In this document: in pieces, positions 1 through 10,100 of the stretch
How the letters are laid out: each line of letters opens with the position of its first letter
How positions within the stretch are numbered: the first letter of the stretch is position 1
Source: Hemerocallis citrina
Taxonomy: Eukaryota > Streptophyta > Magnoliopsida > Asparagales > Asphodelaceae
Assembly: GCA_017893485.1 (NCBI GenBank)
Contig: CM030361.1
Coordinates: 140,448,461-140,512,460 of the forward strand
Reading direction: 5' to 3'
Length of the DNA stretch: 64,000 bases
Program-made: the position numbers and the translations under genes
Notes under the pieces: model-generated
Told to the model about the DNA's origin: nothing
Seen by the model: the letters and a program-made list of their open reading frames with translations, nothing else
Database searches by the model: none

Positions 1-7
1 TATGTTG

Positions 8-3000
8 TGTAACACCTCGAATTTTAAAATACTGAGAATATTCGTTTTTATATTCTTATGGTAGTGAGAATTATTTTTAAGTTATATCCTATTTTGTTTT
101 ATTTTTAAATATTGATATTGGTATGAATATTTGTATTGTATTGATGCAAATGATATATTGGAGTTTGAGTTGAGTTTTTGTGAAGAAACGTTGTTTACTT
201 TATTTTATACTTTTGAAGGATTATTATGAGATAATTTTATGTAATTTGTATTGTTAGTATTTTTAAAGTGCAAGAGTTGGAGTTTATTTATAATATTTTG
301 CATTTGGAGGGCCTATATGTAATTATACCATATTATTATTATTATTATTATTACTAAAACACCCCCCTTCCGCTCTCCTCCTCTTTCTCTGTTTCTTCTT
401 TTCCCGATCGAACCTGAGAGCACCGAACCCATTCGGTCGACGCTCTCCCCACCCAAATCCACCCCAACTCCTGATTGTTTTTAAATTAATTCGGGGAGAT
501 AGCTAAGTGGAGGGTGCTCTAGCTCGTGGCGGAGTCCGTTTTTCGAAAGGATTTCGAAAAGGTAAACTCTAAATTTTATTTTTGTATAAAAATTAGTGCG
601 GTAACTTTATTTTGAGTAAGATTATTATGGTAGGGAGATTAGAAGATGTTGAGAAGGGTAGAGACGAGAAATTAGCAATTTCTTAGAGATTTTGCAAGTT
701 GTTAAAAATTAGGGTTTTGGGTTTGTAAAAGAAGGATTATATAGGTATGAATTGTTTCTTGTATAGTAATGGAAAATATAGCTGAGTTATTAAAATATTT
801 TGGGGGTGATTCTAGTTATTGTTTAGAAGATAAAAACCCCGTAGGAATTTGTCGATTACGTGCATTGCACGTGTATCCCATACGTTCAATAAAACGTCTG
901 AGTGATAGTAAGATAATTAGTATTATTGTTTTCCCGTGACTGGTTTGAATGATTTGAGCCTTAATCGCGTTGAAATTTGATAATAGGAGATGTTAATGGC
1001 TTCGGGTGCCGGATGGAGAAGTGATGCTTTGAGGCCTCCCGGGCTATGAGGTGAGTATGAAAATATTTATATATCTGTTGTTTTAAGAAAATTTTAGTGT
1101 AATTTGAATGATTGATATGAATCCCGGAATAAGGTGTATGGGTAAAGGGAAATTAGTGTTCGGTGTGGGTATGCGATATGACGATTGAATGCTCGTCTCG
1201 GGTATTGATATAAACTTATAGATGATGGATTAGTGATATATATATACGAGGATGAGTTATATTTATATAAGATGTCGGTATATGGTGAATTGTTGTGGTT
1301 TTGAATATCCAGGGTGATGGTAACGTATTGGGTGTATTTATATATATATGATGTTTGTGATGTGTTGATCTACTGGGCGTATGCAAACCTGTGATATTGA
1401 GATAATAAATGGTATGATATACGCATGATGTATGGGGCAATGATAAAATAAATAATACAGTACAGTTGTGATGTGAAATATTATGATGTGATGATTTTTA
1501 TGTTAATTATAGTGATATTTCTTTTGTGTGATGCATTGAAAGGGGTAAGTGAGTTGGTGATCATTGTTTATGCGAATAAGTAAATAAAAGATGAGATGTT
1601 ATGATGATAAAGAGTGATGTTAACATGAAAAGAAATGTAAATAGCAATAATTTTGGTTGACTATAGTTGATTCCCCAGGATGGACTTGGGAGAGCAGATA
1701 CCTCCGGATAGACCGGAGAGAGATATGATACCTCAGGGTTGATCTGAGAGAGAGTTGATTCCCCAGGGTGGACCTGGGAGAGTAGATACTCCCGGATAGA
1801 CCGGAGAGAGATATGATACCTCAGGGTTGACCTGAGAGAGAGTTGATTCCCCAGGATGGACCTGGGAGAGCAGATACCTCCAGATAGACCGGAGAGAGAT
1901 ATGATACCTCAGGGTTGACCTGAGAGAGAGTTGATTCCCCAGGATGGACCTGGGAGAGCAGATACCTCCGGATAGACCGGAGAGAGATATGATACCTCAG
2001 GCGGGACCTGAGAGAGAGTTGATACCCCAGGATGGACCTGGGAGTGCAGATACCTCCGGATAGACCGGAGAGAGATATGATACCTCAGGGTAGACCTGAG
2101 AGAGAGTTGATACCCCAGGATGGACCTGGGAATGCAGATACCTCCGGATAGACCGGAGAGAGATATGATACCCAGGTGGGACCTGAGAGAGAGTTGATAC
2201 CCCAGGATGGACCTGGGAGTGCAGATACCTCCGGATAGACTGGAGAGAGATATGATATCTCAGGTGGGACCTAAGAGAGAATTGATACTCCAGGATAGAC
2301 CTGGGGTAAAATTGAATATGATATAGAATGTGAATGAGAAAGAGAAGAAAGTACCTAGTGTAAAATGAAATGAGATGAAATGAAGCAAGTGTATTATGAG
2401 TTGAGAATAAAGAATAAATAAGTGATTACGTGATGAGACTCAAAAAATACGAAAGTATATTAATATGGATTTAATGAAGAAATTGTGTTGTGGTAATGAA
2501 TAAGTGAAGTAGAAAGAATGCATTAGGCATCTTATTAATAAAAGTGAAGATATAATGCGAGAGTGGTCACGAAAATGATTATTTCAGTGAAATACAGTAT
2601 GATATGGGTTGTACCTTGGAATTGTGTCAAGGAACTACCTGCCCGCTATTTCTGTGGAAATGGTGGGAACTACCTGCCTTGGCATAACTCGCAGGGTGAG
2701 TTGGCATGATAGGGGTAATGACTAATGGAAATAAAGAATTAAGTTAAGTGCAGATTAATAGTAATTGAAGTAAATTAATAACCAAGCTATCGGCTGGGGA
2801 TGTGATGTGATACTACCCAGACCACGTGTTTGGGGTGAGGTGATTATTACCCAAGCTATCGGTTTTGGGGTGTGATATATTATTGCCCAAACTATGTTTG
2901 GGATATGGAGTATAAATTGATGAGAATGAAAGTGAGATCAATGATAATTTGAGTTATGAGTGAAGATGAAAGTAAGTTAGTTATCAATTAGATTGAATAA

Positions 3001-4399
3001 TAACTGAATGAAATGCTGAGATGTGAATGAGCTATAAGGCATGCTTTGGATGCAATGAGAATAAACATTCTAATTAGAGATGTGCTAATGATGTGATGAA
3101 ATGCAAGTCCCTCGCATAGTGAAATGAAATGTGATATTTATGTTATACGACATAAATGAGTGGGATATTCTAAAAATGAATGCGTATGTTTAGGAGGCTA
3201 TAAAAATAGATAATTGTGATGTTATTCATTAAATTAAATACTTGTAATGAGATGTCATGATGATGTAGATGGTATGGTTGTTTGTATGTGTGCGGTGTGT
3301 GTAATGAGAGAAGGGTGGTGAAAATGGTTATTAAAGAAAATATACCGTGATATAATACTAGTGAATGAAGTGTGTGGCTTATAAAGATGAAGAAAAGATG
3401 TAGTAAGATCATGTGTGTATATATATATATAAAGAAATGCTTCTGTGGCTTATTGTGGAAGGATCGATATTTGTGTCAGGGGATTCAACCGTAAAGGTAA
3501 TGGATCGTATGTGACTTTGTCTTATGCAAATATAAGATATATATGTCGTTAGTGTGATGTATATAGAGAATTGGGTGAAGTTATGGATATGTATACAGTT
3601 GAATGCAGATTTGAAGAGTAGTTGGATATAAATCATATTGGTGATGTCTGTAAGTTCAGATTTCAGGTTGCATCATCTTAACTTGATATTTGTAAGTTTA
3701 AAGTATTTTCTTTATACCATTTTAATTTATTTATTAGATTAATAATTATACTCACACCATAAATGGCTAACCCCTTAGTATTTGGGAGGTTAGGGAGTCC
3801 CTAGACTACCCTAAATCCCCTACTGTTACAGGTCCTCAGCAGTGCAGAGGTAAGGTGTAGATTCTGTGAAGTGGAGCGCTTATTTTAAAATTTTTGTTTA
3901 AGTTTTATTATGTGAGTAGTGGAAATTTATGATTTAATTTGTATTTTAGATGTATAAGCATGTATATGATGATGATGAGTATAGTGTGGAGTAGTATGTG
4001 GTGGTTGTGACCCGTACCCATCTTGTTGTGGTGTACCGGGCTCTGTGGTAGATTTTATAACGGTTTTTCTAAAAACTTTACCTCGTTTTCAAAGAAATTT
4101 ATAGTTTTTAATTGATATGTGATAATCCGTTGTGAATTTGGCCCCCAGAGCATTATATTATATTGCCTGTGTGATACTGCTCATTTTGGTCTTGAGAGCC
4201 CGTGATAATATTGTCTGTGTTGTAAGCTACGGAATTTTGAGCAGAATTCCGTAAGCTATTTGTGTTTCGGGGTAAAATTTACAAGGGAGACTCTGCCAAA
4301 ATTTTTATTGAAATATAGTTTTCTTAGTTTATGTTTAAAGTGATAGAAATTGAAAGAAATGATTTTGGAGTCAAAAAAAAAAAAAATTGGGGCGTTACA
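8..4399 (+). mobile_element. Solo LTR, 4.39 kb, Ty3/gypsy type, with 5-bp TSD
   Basis: The unit starts TGTAACACCTCG, ends GGGGCGTTACA, and is flanked by TGTTG at 3..7 and 4400..4404. There is no primer site, purine tract or coding region inside, so this is a solo LTR left by recombination between the two LTRs of a much longer element. The termini resemble those of family B at 25384..36341 (TGTAATACCCC...GGGGCGTTACA), but the body is different and longer. It contains a short ATT microsatellite near 336..353 and the 88-bp array at 1666..2310. Orientation is inferred from the terminal sequences. Short ORFs inside it show no recognisable domain. Confidence 0.9.
1666..2310 (+). repeat. Tandem array of about 7.5 copies of an 88-bp unit made of three hairpin sub-units
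   Basis: The word GTTGAT recurs at 1666, 1754, 1842 and 1930, an exact 88-bp period, and decayed copies continue to about 2310. Each unit consists of three sub-units of about 29 bp. Each sub-unit contains a 6-bp inverted repeat around a 5-nt loop: CCCAGG/CCTGGG, CTCCGG/CCGGAG and CTCAGG/CCTGAG. The stems differ between sub-units but stay complementary. The array lies wholly inside the solo LTR. Confidence 0.92.
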
Positions 4400-4960
4400 T
4401 GTTGCCATTTCAAGAGCGTGATGCCAAAATGACGGTGACATCGAAGAGTGAGCTAGTAATGTTCGAACAATATTATTAATGGATTTTATTTTTCATTCAG
4501 ATTTTTCATTTTAAGGGGAAGTGTGGGGACAAGAAAAACGGAAATGTGTGCCATTAATGTCACAAAATTGATGGAATGGACCATTATCAAAATCAAATTC
4601 CCGACCATTATTACATTGAAAATTTTTGATGTCCCTTTCAAATTGTGTTTTAATGAATGCTTTAAATTTAAGAAAGAGAGAAAATACTTGTGATTTCTTA
4701 GCAACTGGAAATGTCCAAAGAAAATTAGTGTAGTTGTCAAGAAAAGGAACATAATATCTATGGCCAGAAGAGCTAACAATTGGGGAGGTCCATAAATCAC
4801 TGTGAACAATATCAAAAGGCATAATGGTAAAAGAAATAGAATCATAAAATGGCAACTTAACAGATTTTCCAAGTGGACAAGAAGGACAAAAAGAGTTTCA
4901 GGCATTATTACATGCAATTAAATTGTTATGACGAAGATAATTAAAAACTATATTTCCTGG
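4400..4960 (-). pseudogene. Copia integrase N-terminal and core region, broken
   Basis: Several frames are needed. At 4980..4905 the minus strand encodes an RLGHPG motif of the pre-integrase zinc region, ended by a stop. At 4511..4855 a 114-residue frame shows integrase core features (DIVHSDLW near its start, then NYTNFLW and NGREF). At 4441..4400 the frame gives SPSFWHHALEMAT, a motif typical of copia integrases. The region is cut at 4399 by the solo LTR. The frame changes and stops show that this copy is dead. Confidence 0.8.
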
Positions 4961-4965
4961 ATGGC

Positions 4966-6486
4966 CTAAACGGGAATGCCACACATTAGGAGAAATAACA
5001 AAAAATGCTGAGGGAAAACTAGTTGATGGAGATTTGAGGTGAATGGGTAGAGATTTCCCGAGCTTTCACACCTCATGAGAGGACTCCCCGTCCGTAAATC
5101 CTTCACAGAGAAACCAAATGGATCAAATTCAACAGAAACCATATTATCAATAGTGAATTTGCGAACTGAAATAAGGTTTTTGATTAGTTTAGGAGCATGC
5201 AACACATTTTTGAGATGTAATTGAGGGGTTGTTTTGGTTAGTGAGGTATTACCATAACCACGAATCGGAATTGTGCTACCATTACCAACAATGATGGCAT
5301 TATTTTTGCTCAAATTAAAATAAGGTGAGAGTGTACCTTGATTTGCCGTCATGTGGGAGGTTGTGCCGGTATCCATGTACCAATTATCATCCAGCTGGTT
5401 AAGCAAGAGAGTATGCATTGCTGCCTCAACGTCTGCTGGTGCCACTCTAGGAGGTGTTATGGCAGTATAGAATGACTGTGAGGGACGGGAATAGAGAACA
5501 CCTTGCTGCCTTGCTGCAAGTGGACGCTGCCATGGAGTGGTGGGATACGAGCAAGGTGGAGTTGCCCATGGCTGTTGTGGGAACCACACACCCCATGATG
5601 AGTAGGTCCATTGAGGTTGCCCTTGTCGTGGCTGCCCTTGTTGCGGCTGCTGGTTGCCGCCTCCGCGACCGGCGCCGCAGTAATGGTTGTTATTCCCTCC
5701 TCGACCTCTTCCACGGGTATTGGTCATTTTTCCTCGATTATTATTATTGCTTGTATTGTTATTATTATTCTGATGTCCATAAGAAACAAAATTATCAATA
5801 GAAGAATGAACAAGCAAAAACGAGGTCGAACCTGAGTCACGTTGGGTACGTTGCTGCATGCTTTTCTCCTCCAAACAAAGCATGGAACGAGCCTTGGCAA
5901 AGGAAGGAAGAGGGTCACGTTGTTGAATAACAGTGACAAAGCCACTGTAGGCTTCGATGAGACCACCAATAAGTTTCAGCACCAATCTTTGATCCGAGAT
6001 TTTTGCACCGACGTTTGCCAATTGATCCGTCAAAACCTTCAATCGATTACAGTAGGCTGAAACATTAGGGAAGTCACTAAGATGAGTATTAGTGAATTCG
6101 GTTTCGAGAAAGACGGCACGGAAATTTTGATTGTCTTGGAATATGTCAGCCAAGCGATTCCAAGCATCTTTGGCCTTATCATCCGGATCAATGATGGAGT
6201 TGAGGAGATCAGAAGATATTGTACTATAAATCCATTGAAGGACTATAGCATCGAGCCTATCCCAAAGAGCCTTTTCGGCTGCTTTTTCAGCATTAGTAGA
6301 GGAGACTGCCGGCGCCGTAGTTTCCGGTGGTGGGACGATGTTTTCGTACACCATATTAGCACGGCAATGAAGCTTGAACATGGTAGACCAATTTATGTAT
6401 TGGCCGTTTTCCATGTCAAGCACAACGGGGATGGCTGTTTTGATGTTGGTGACGGTGGTAGCGAGGTGAATTTTGGATTCTGCCAT
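4966..6486 (-). CDS. Copia Gag and protease polyprotein, 506 residues, long open frame of a decayed element
   Basis: The N-terminal half (about residues 20-210) looks like the UBN2/DUF4219-type Gag core of plant copia elements. It is followed by a low-complexity Asn/Gly/Gln-rich stretch (residues 225-300) rich in RGRGRGG and QPQQGQ. I see no canonical CCHC knuckle. Near residue 370 the motif WYMDTGTTSHMT marks the aspartic protease active site (DTG). The downstream end runs into a frame change before integrase. The start is the first ATG after the primer site, about 75 bp downstream of it. The frame is intact, but integrase is not, so function is unlikely. Confidence 0.85.
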   Translation of the reverse strand: MAESKIHLATTVTNIKTAIPVVLDMENGQYINWSTMFKLHCRANMVYENIVPPPETTAPAVSSTNAEKAAEKALWDRLDAIVLQWIYSTISSDLLNSIIDPDDKAKDAWNRLADIFQDNQNFRAVFLETEFTNTHLSDFPNVSAYCNRLKVLTDQLANVGAKISDQRLVLKLIGGLIEAYSGFVTVIQQRDPLPSFAKARSMLCLEEKSMQQRTQRDSGSTSFLLVHSSIDNFVSYGHQNNNNNTSNNNNRGKMTNTRGRGRGGNNNHYCGAGRGGGNQQPQQGQPRQGQPQWTYSSWGVWFPQQPWATPPCSYPTTPWQRPLAARQQGVLYSRPSQSFYTAITPPRVAPADVEAAMHTLLLNQLDDNWYMDTGTTSHMTANQGTLSPYFNLSKNNAIIVGNGSTIPIRGYGNTSLTKTTPQLHLKNVLHAPKLIKNLISVRKFTIDNMVSVEFDPFGFSVKDLRTGSPLMRCESSGNLYPFTSNLHQLVFPQHFLLFLLMCGIPV

Positions 6487-6560
6487 TGAAAGGAAGAAAG
6501 TAAGTAGATAAAGAGGACAGTGGTGATGGTGACTAAGGTGGCAGAAAAAATTACCCTAAG

Positions 6561-6572
6561 CAACTGATACCA
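6561..6572 (-). other. Primer binding site of the copia element (initiator tRNA-Met type)
   Basis: On the minus strand TGGTATCAGTTG directly follows the LTR end ...CTTTCA. TGGTATCAG is the usual complement of the initiator tRNA-Met 3' end in plant copia elements. The last bases diverge from the common TGGTATCAGAGC. Confidence 0.85.
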
Positions 6573-6725
6573 TGAAAGAATTGGAAACCCCTGTCCATTT
6601 TCATTCCACTCATTAGCTTATATACAATAATTGCCTTCGTAATCTGAGGCGACAATAGTGGAATTACAATCAATTAGCTATATTAGGAAATTACTAAAAT
6701 AAAGGGATTGACAATTATTCTAACA
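6573..6725 (-). repeat. 5' LTR of the copia element, 153 bp
   Basis: On the minus strand it starts TGTTAGAATAATTGTC and ends CCAATTCTTTCA, next to the primer site. A TATA-like TTGTATATAAGC lies inside. It is very short for an LTR but within the known copia range. Its right edge lies 452 bp beyond the stop codon of the PFK gene. Confidence 0.88.
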
Positions 6726-7177
6726 ATATCGTATATAAAAGGTGATATGCAAGTAGACATTTGAACACACTTGTGTGAATATACAGGGAAGAAGGAGTCA
6801 CTGTTGTCACAGTATTGAAACCTTGCATAAAAAGGGTTCTGATAAATTTGAATCTGCTTCCTTCGACCTGTCCATTTACTCCGAATTTGTATATCAACTT
6901 GATGGCTGAACATTCAGTATTTTGATTTGCAATCAGATTCAGGATAAACTATATAACAGAGTACTGTGTTAAAAACTGTCACAAACTCAAAGTGATTTTA
7001 TTGCTGGATACAACATCTGCAGTGATTGAACATAATCAATCCGGTTTTTCATCAGCTAGCTCAAATACTTATTTGGGACAAAAGTGGAACAATATAGACA
7101 GTACTATAAATCTAGATATAGTAAACAACATGACGATTGAAAACTGAGGAAAAATAATAATTTTATATTCAGTTTAC
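6726..7177 (-). other. Probable 3' UTR and downstream flank of PFK
   Basis: This stretch lies between the copia LTR and the PFK stop codon. On the minus strand an AATAAA hexamer occurs at 7002..6997, about 175 nt after the stop, and could be the poly(A) signal. No coding signal was recognised. Confidence 0.45.
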
Positions 7178-10100
7178 TCATTTCAACTCCAGGCTGCTGC
7201 TAACTGTGCCAATTTCTTCAGGCGTTACATGGTGACCATCAATCGTGAACTTTCCGCTGTTTGACCTCCATCTTTGTAGATTTTCTGCTCTCTTTGCTTC
7301 CTCGATGTCTTTTGCACTTAGAAAACTCGGTTGATTAGTAGATGAGAGTAGCCTTGCCCACATCCTGTCAGTTATTATAACCTTCTTCCGTGTTTCGGTT
7401 ACCCTCTGCAGAAAAATAAAGAAGTTTTACAGTGTTAATTCATGCTCAGTCTTGAGTATTGGCCATGATATATATACGAGTATGAGAGAAGTATTAAAGA
7501 GCATTTCCAGAAGATACGTAATCAATCAGACTTCATACTAGTACCCTCCCCACCACCAACAAAAGAAAAAAAAAAACTGCTGATGAAAATTTACACTATG
7601 TACAATCTTGTGATCCATTACAAAATTGTTTTGATTACTAAGAAAAGGCTTACTTGATAATATTCATTTTGTTATTTGTGTGCGCGCGGGCGTGTGGAGA
7701 AAGAGACATGTCGAACAATCTGTTATTTACTAAAGAAGCTTGGGAATAAGAGAAGAAGACATACATAGAATGGAATGTAGGTCTGTCTGCCATTAACAAG
7801 CCCAACAGTGAAGCCAGTATATCCTGCCATCGCGCCATGAACTGCACTATGAGCCAACAGCGTGCAGTAGACATTGTCAGAAGCAATACTTGGAATAGCA
7901 CGAATCATATATGTCGGGTCTGGAAATTGGTAATATCAAAAGAGGTTAGTTCCAATTCTGAAAAATATGCAAAGTTCAAAAAAATATTGCAAAGATAAAC
8001 CTATGTATTTAAGAGTTATCTGCATCTTCCCAACGGTTGTGAAGTGATCCTGCAATCGAAAATAAAATAAATTTTGGTCATTGATGTGAAGTATAAATGA
8101 AATATAGCTTCCAATTCTACTACAATAGCTAATTTCTCTTGAATGGAGTATCAGATAAAAAATTCTGAGTAAAAGGAAGAGATAAGTAGTAGCAATTAGA
8201 ACTTATGGGGAATATGTAAATTCGCCATGACCCATTTCTTCAATGTTCAACTGATTTTAATGTGCATACTTCAGGTGTTCCATCTCAAGAACTAAAAAGA
8301 GTGGGAGGTCAAGAACTAAAAAGAGTGGTAGGGTTATTGTTGTTGCTACATATTATTGACATTTGGCACAAAGTTGATAATCGATGCAGATGGTTTACAA
8401 AATACTAGTGTACCTTTATTGATAAGAAAACAACTAATTATTTACCTTTATTCTCTGAGATAACCATAGGCCAACATCCAGGAGAAGCTTATTTCCAGAG
8501 GCATCTCTATGGTCCATGGACCTCATACTTTCATCAATGAGATCTTGCCCTGCACCCTCAGCAACGACAAGAACCATGTGTCCATTTTCCTTGAGCCTTT
8601 TTTCTATATATTCATATAGACCACCTTTTCCTTCCAAATAGAAGGGTGACTCGGGTATCAAGCAGCAGTCCTGAGAACGTTAAAAACGGAAATGATAAGA
8701 AATTCATGTTACTTTCTTCAAAAATAACAGAATAGTGAGGTCTGATAAATATCAGAAACTAATACTAGGACAAGAGGTTGCAAGAGCAATTTATTATGCT
8801 TACCACATCTCGACTTGCAAGAGTAGCATACATTGCAATGAACCCTGCATAGGAAAAACATATTACATAAAATGTTATATAAAGTTTGTAGTTTCTATAC
8901 TCTACATAAATTTCATATTTAATTTTCTAAAGCTAGCGCAATGAAGCTACACATATAACTTACCACTGTAGCGTCCCATAAACTTTACAACTCCGATGCC
9001 ATTCTCAACACTCGAAGCTTCTACATGTGCTGCATTGATGGCTCGTTGTGCCTCCTCAACAGCAGTATCGAAACCAAAAGACTTGTCGATAATCTGATTC
9101 CAGCAAAAGTGATAGCATAAGAAAACAAAGCTTCAGAATACTGTATATTGCATAAATAATATCACAAGATGTTAAATATGTAAAGGTACAATAGGCGAGA
9201 AGTACAGCAATGTCGTTATCTATTGTCTTAGGGATTCCAGCAACAGCAACTTTGAGTCCACGCCTTTGAACTTCCTGCAGGACATTCGCTCAAATTAAAT
9301 TGCTGATTTTGAGGACTGACAATAACCAAACGTAGGGACAACTTAGAGTGGCAATAAGCAAACACGGAGAAATCTTAATAGTTCCTGAACCCTAAAAGAA
9401 TAAAGTATTACCTCAAAAATTAAAGAAGCTCCCTTTTGGGTTCCATCCCCTCCAATTATATAAACCTGAGAAATAATTATGTACCTACACATTAATACAT
9501 CTAAGACTAGAGTTCTTGAAGTTGGGAGAAAGGGGAAAGCATACATGAGTAATCCCACGGTCCTCAATGCTATCAACTATCTTTATGGTATCATGGCCTC
9601 CTCGCGATGTACCAAGAATGGTACCACCTTTTTTGTGAATATCATTGACACTATTCGGCGTCAAGGTGACAGTATTACGAGCGTAGAAACCCTTGTATCC
9701 ATCCTAAAGAGGGAAATAAAAAAATAAGTTGATGCACATATAAAAGAAACTGAGGAGTCAACTTATGTGGTCCAACAAAGAGCCCGAATTAACAAACTAA
9801 TTCCAAATGTTATAACAATAACTGACCGTTATTCCAAGAACTTTGTGCACACCATACATGGTTGATAAACCACATACTATTTCCCTAATCACTGTATTTA
9901 GTCCGGGGCACAGACCTCCACATGTTACAATGCATGCTTGAACTTCATCAGACTGAAAATAAACCTAATAGGAAAACGGAAAAGGAAATCAGTTAATTCA
10001 ATCAAAAAAATTCATAATAATCTGTTGCAAGAATATCGATAATGGAAACTACCTTCTGACGAGCCCCAGCACGTCGGAAATGGGTTCCCCTTGGGCTGTC

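Larger units (their letters stand above)
1..6725 (-). mobile_element. Ty1/copia retrotransposon, 3' part outside window, interrupted by a solo LTR
   Basis: Read on the minus strand, the order is LTR (6573..6725), tRNA-Met-type primer site, gag, protease and the start of integrase. The element then meets an unrelated 4.4 kb LTR at 4399 and should resume at 7..1 and continue beyond the window. One copy of the 5-bp duplication TGTTG lies on each side of the intruder. When one copy is discounted, the integrase reading frame runs on without a break, which proves the intruder landed in an existing copia element. The 3' LTR and the flanking duplication of the copia element are not visible. Confidence 0.9.

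Noticed and set aside
5454..5835. Plus-strand ORFs opposite the copia gag
   Set aside because: Shadows of the Gln/Gly/Asn-rich low-complexity part of Gag.
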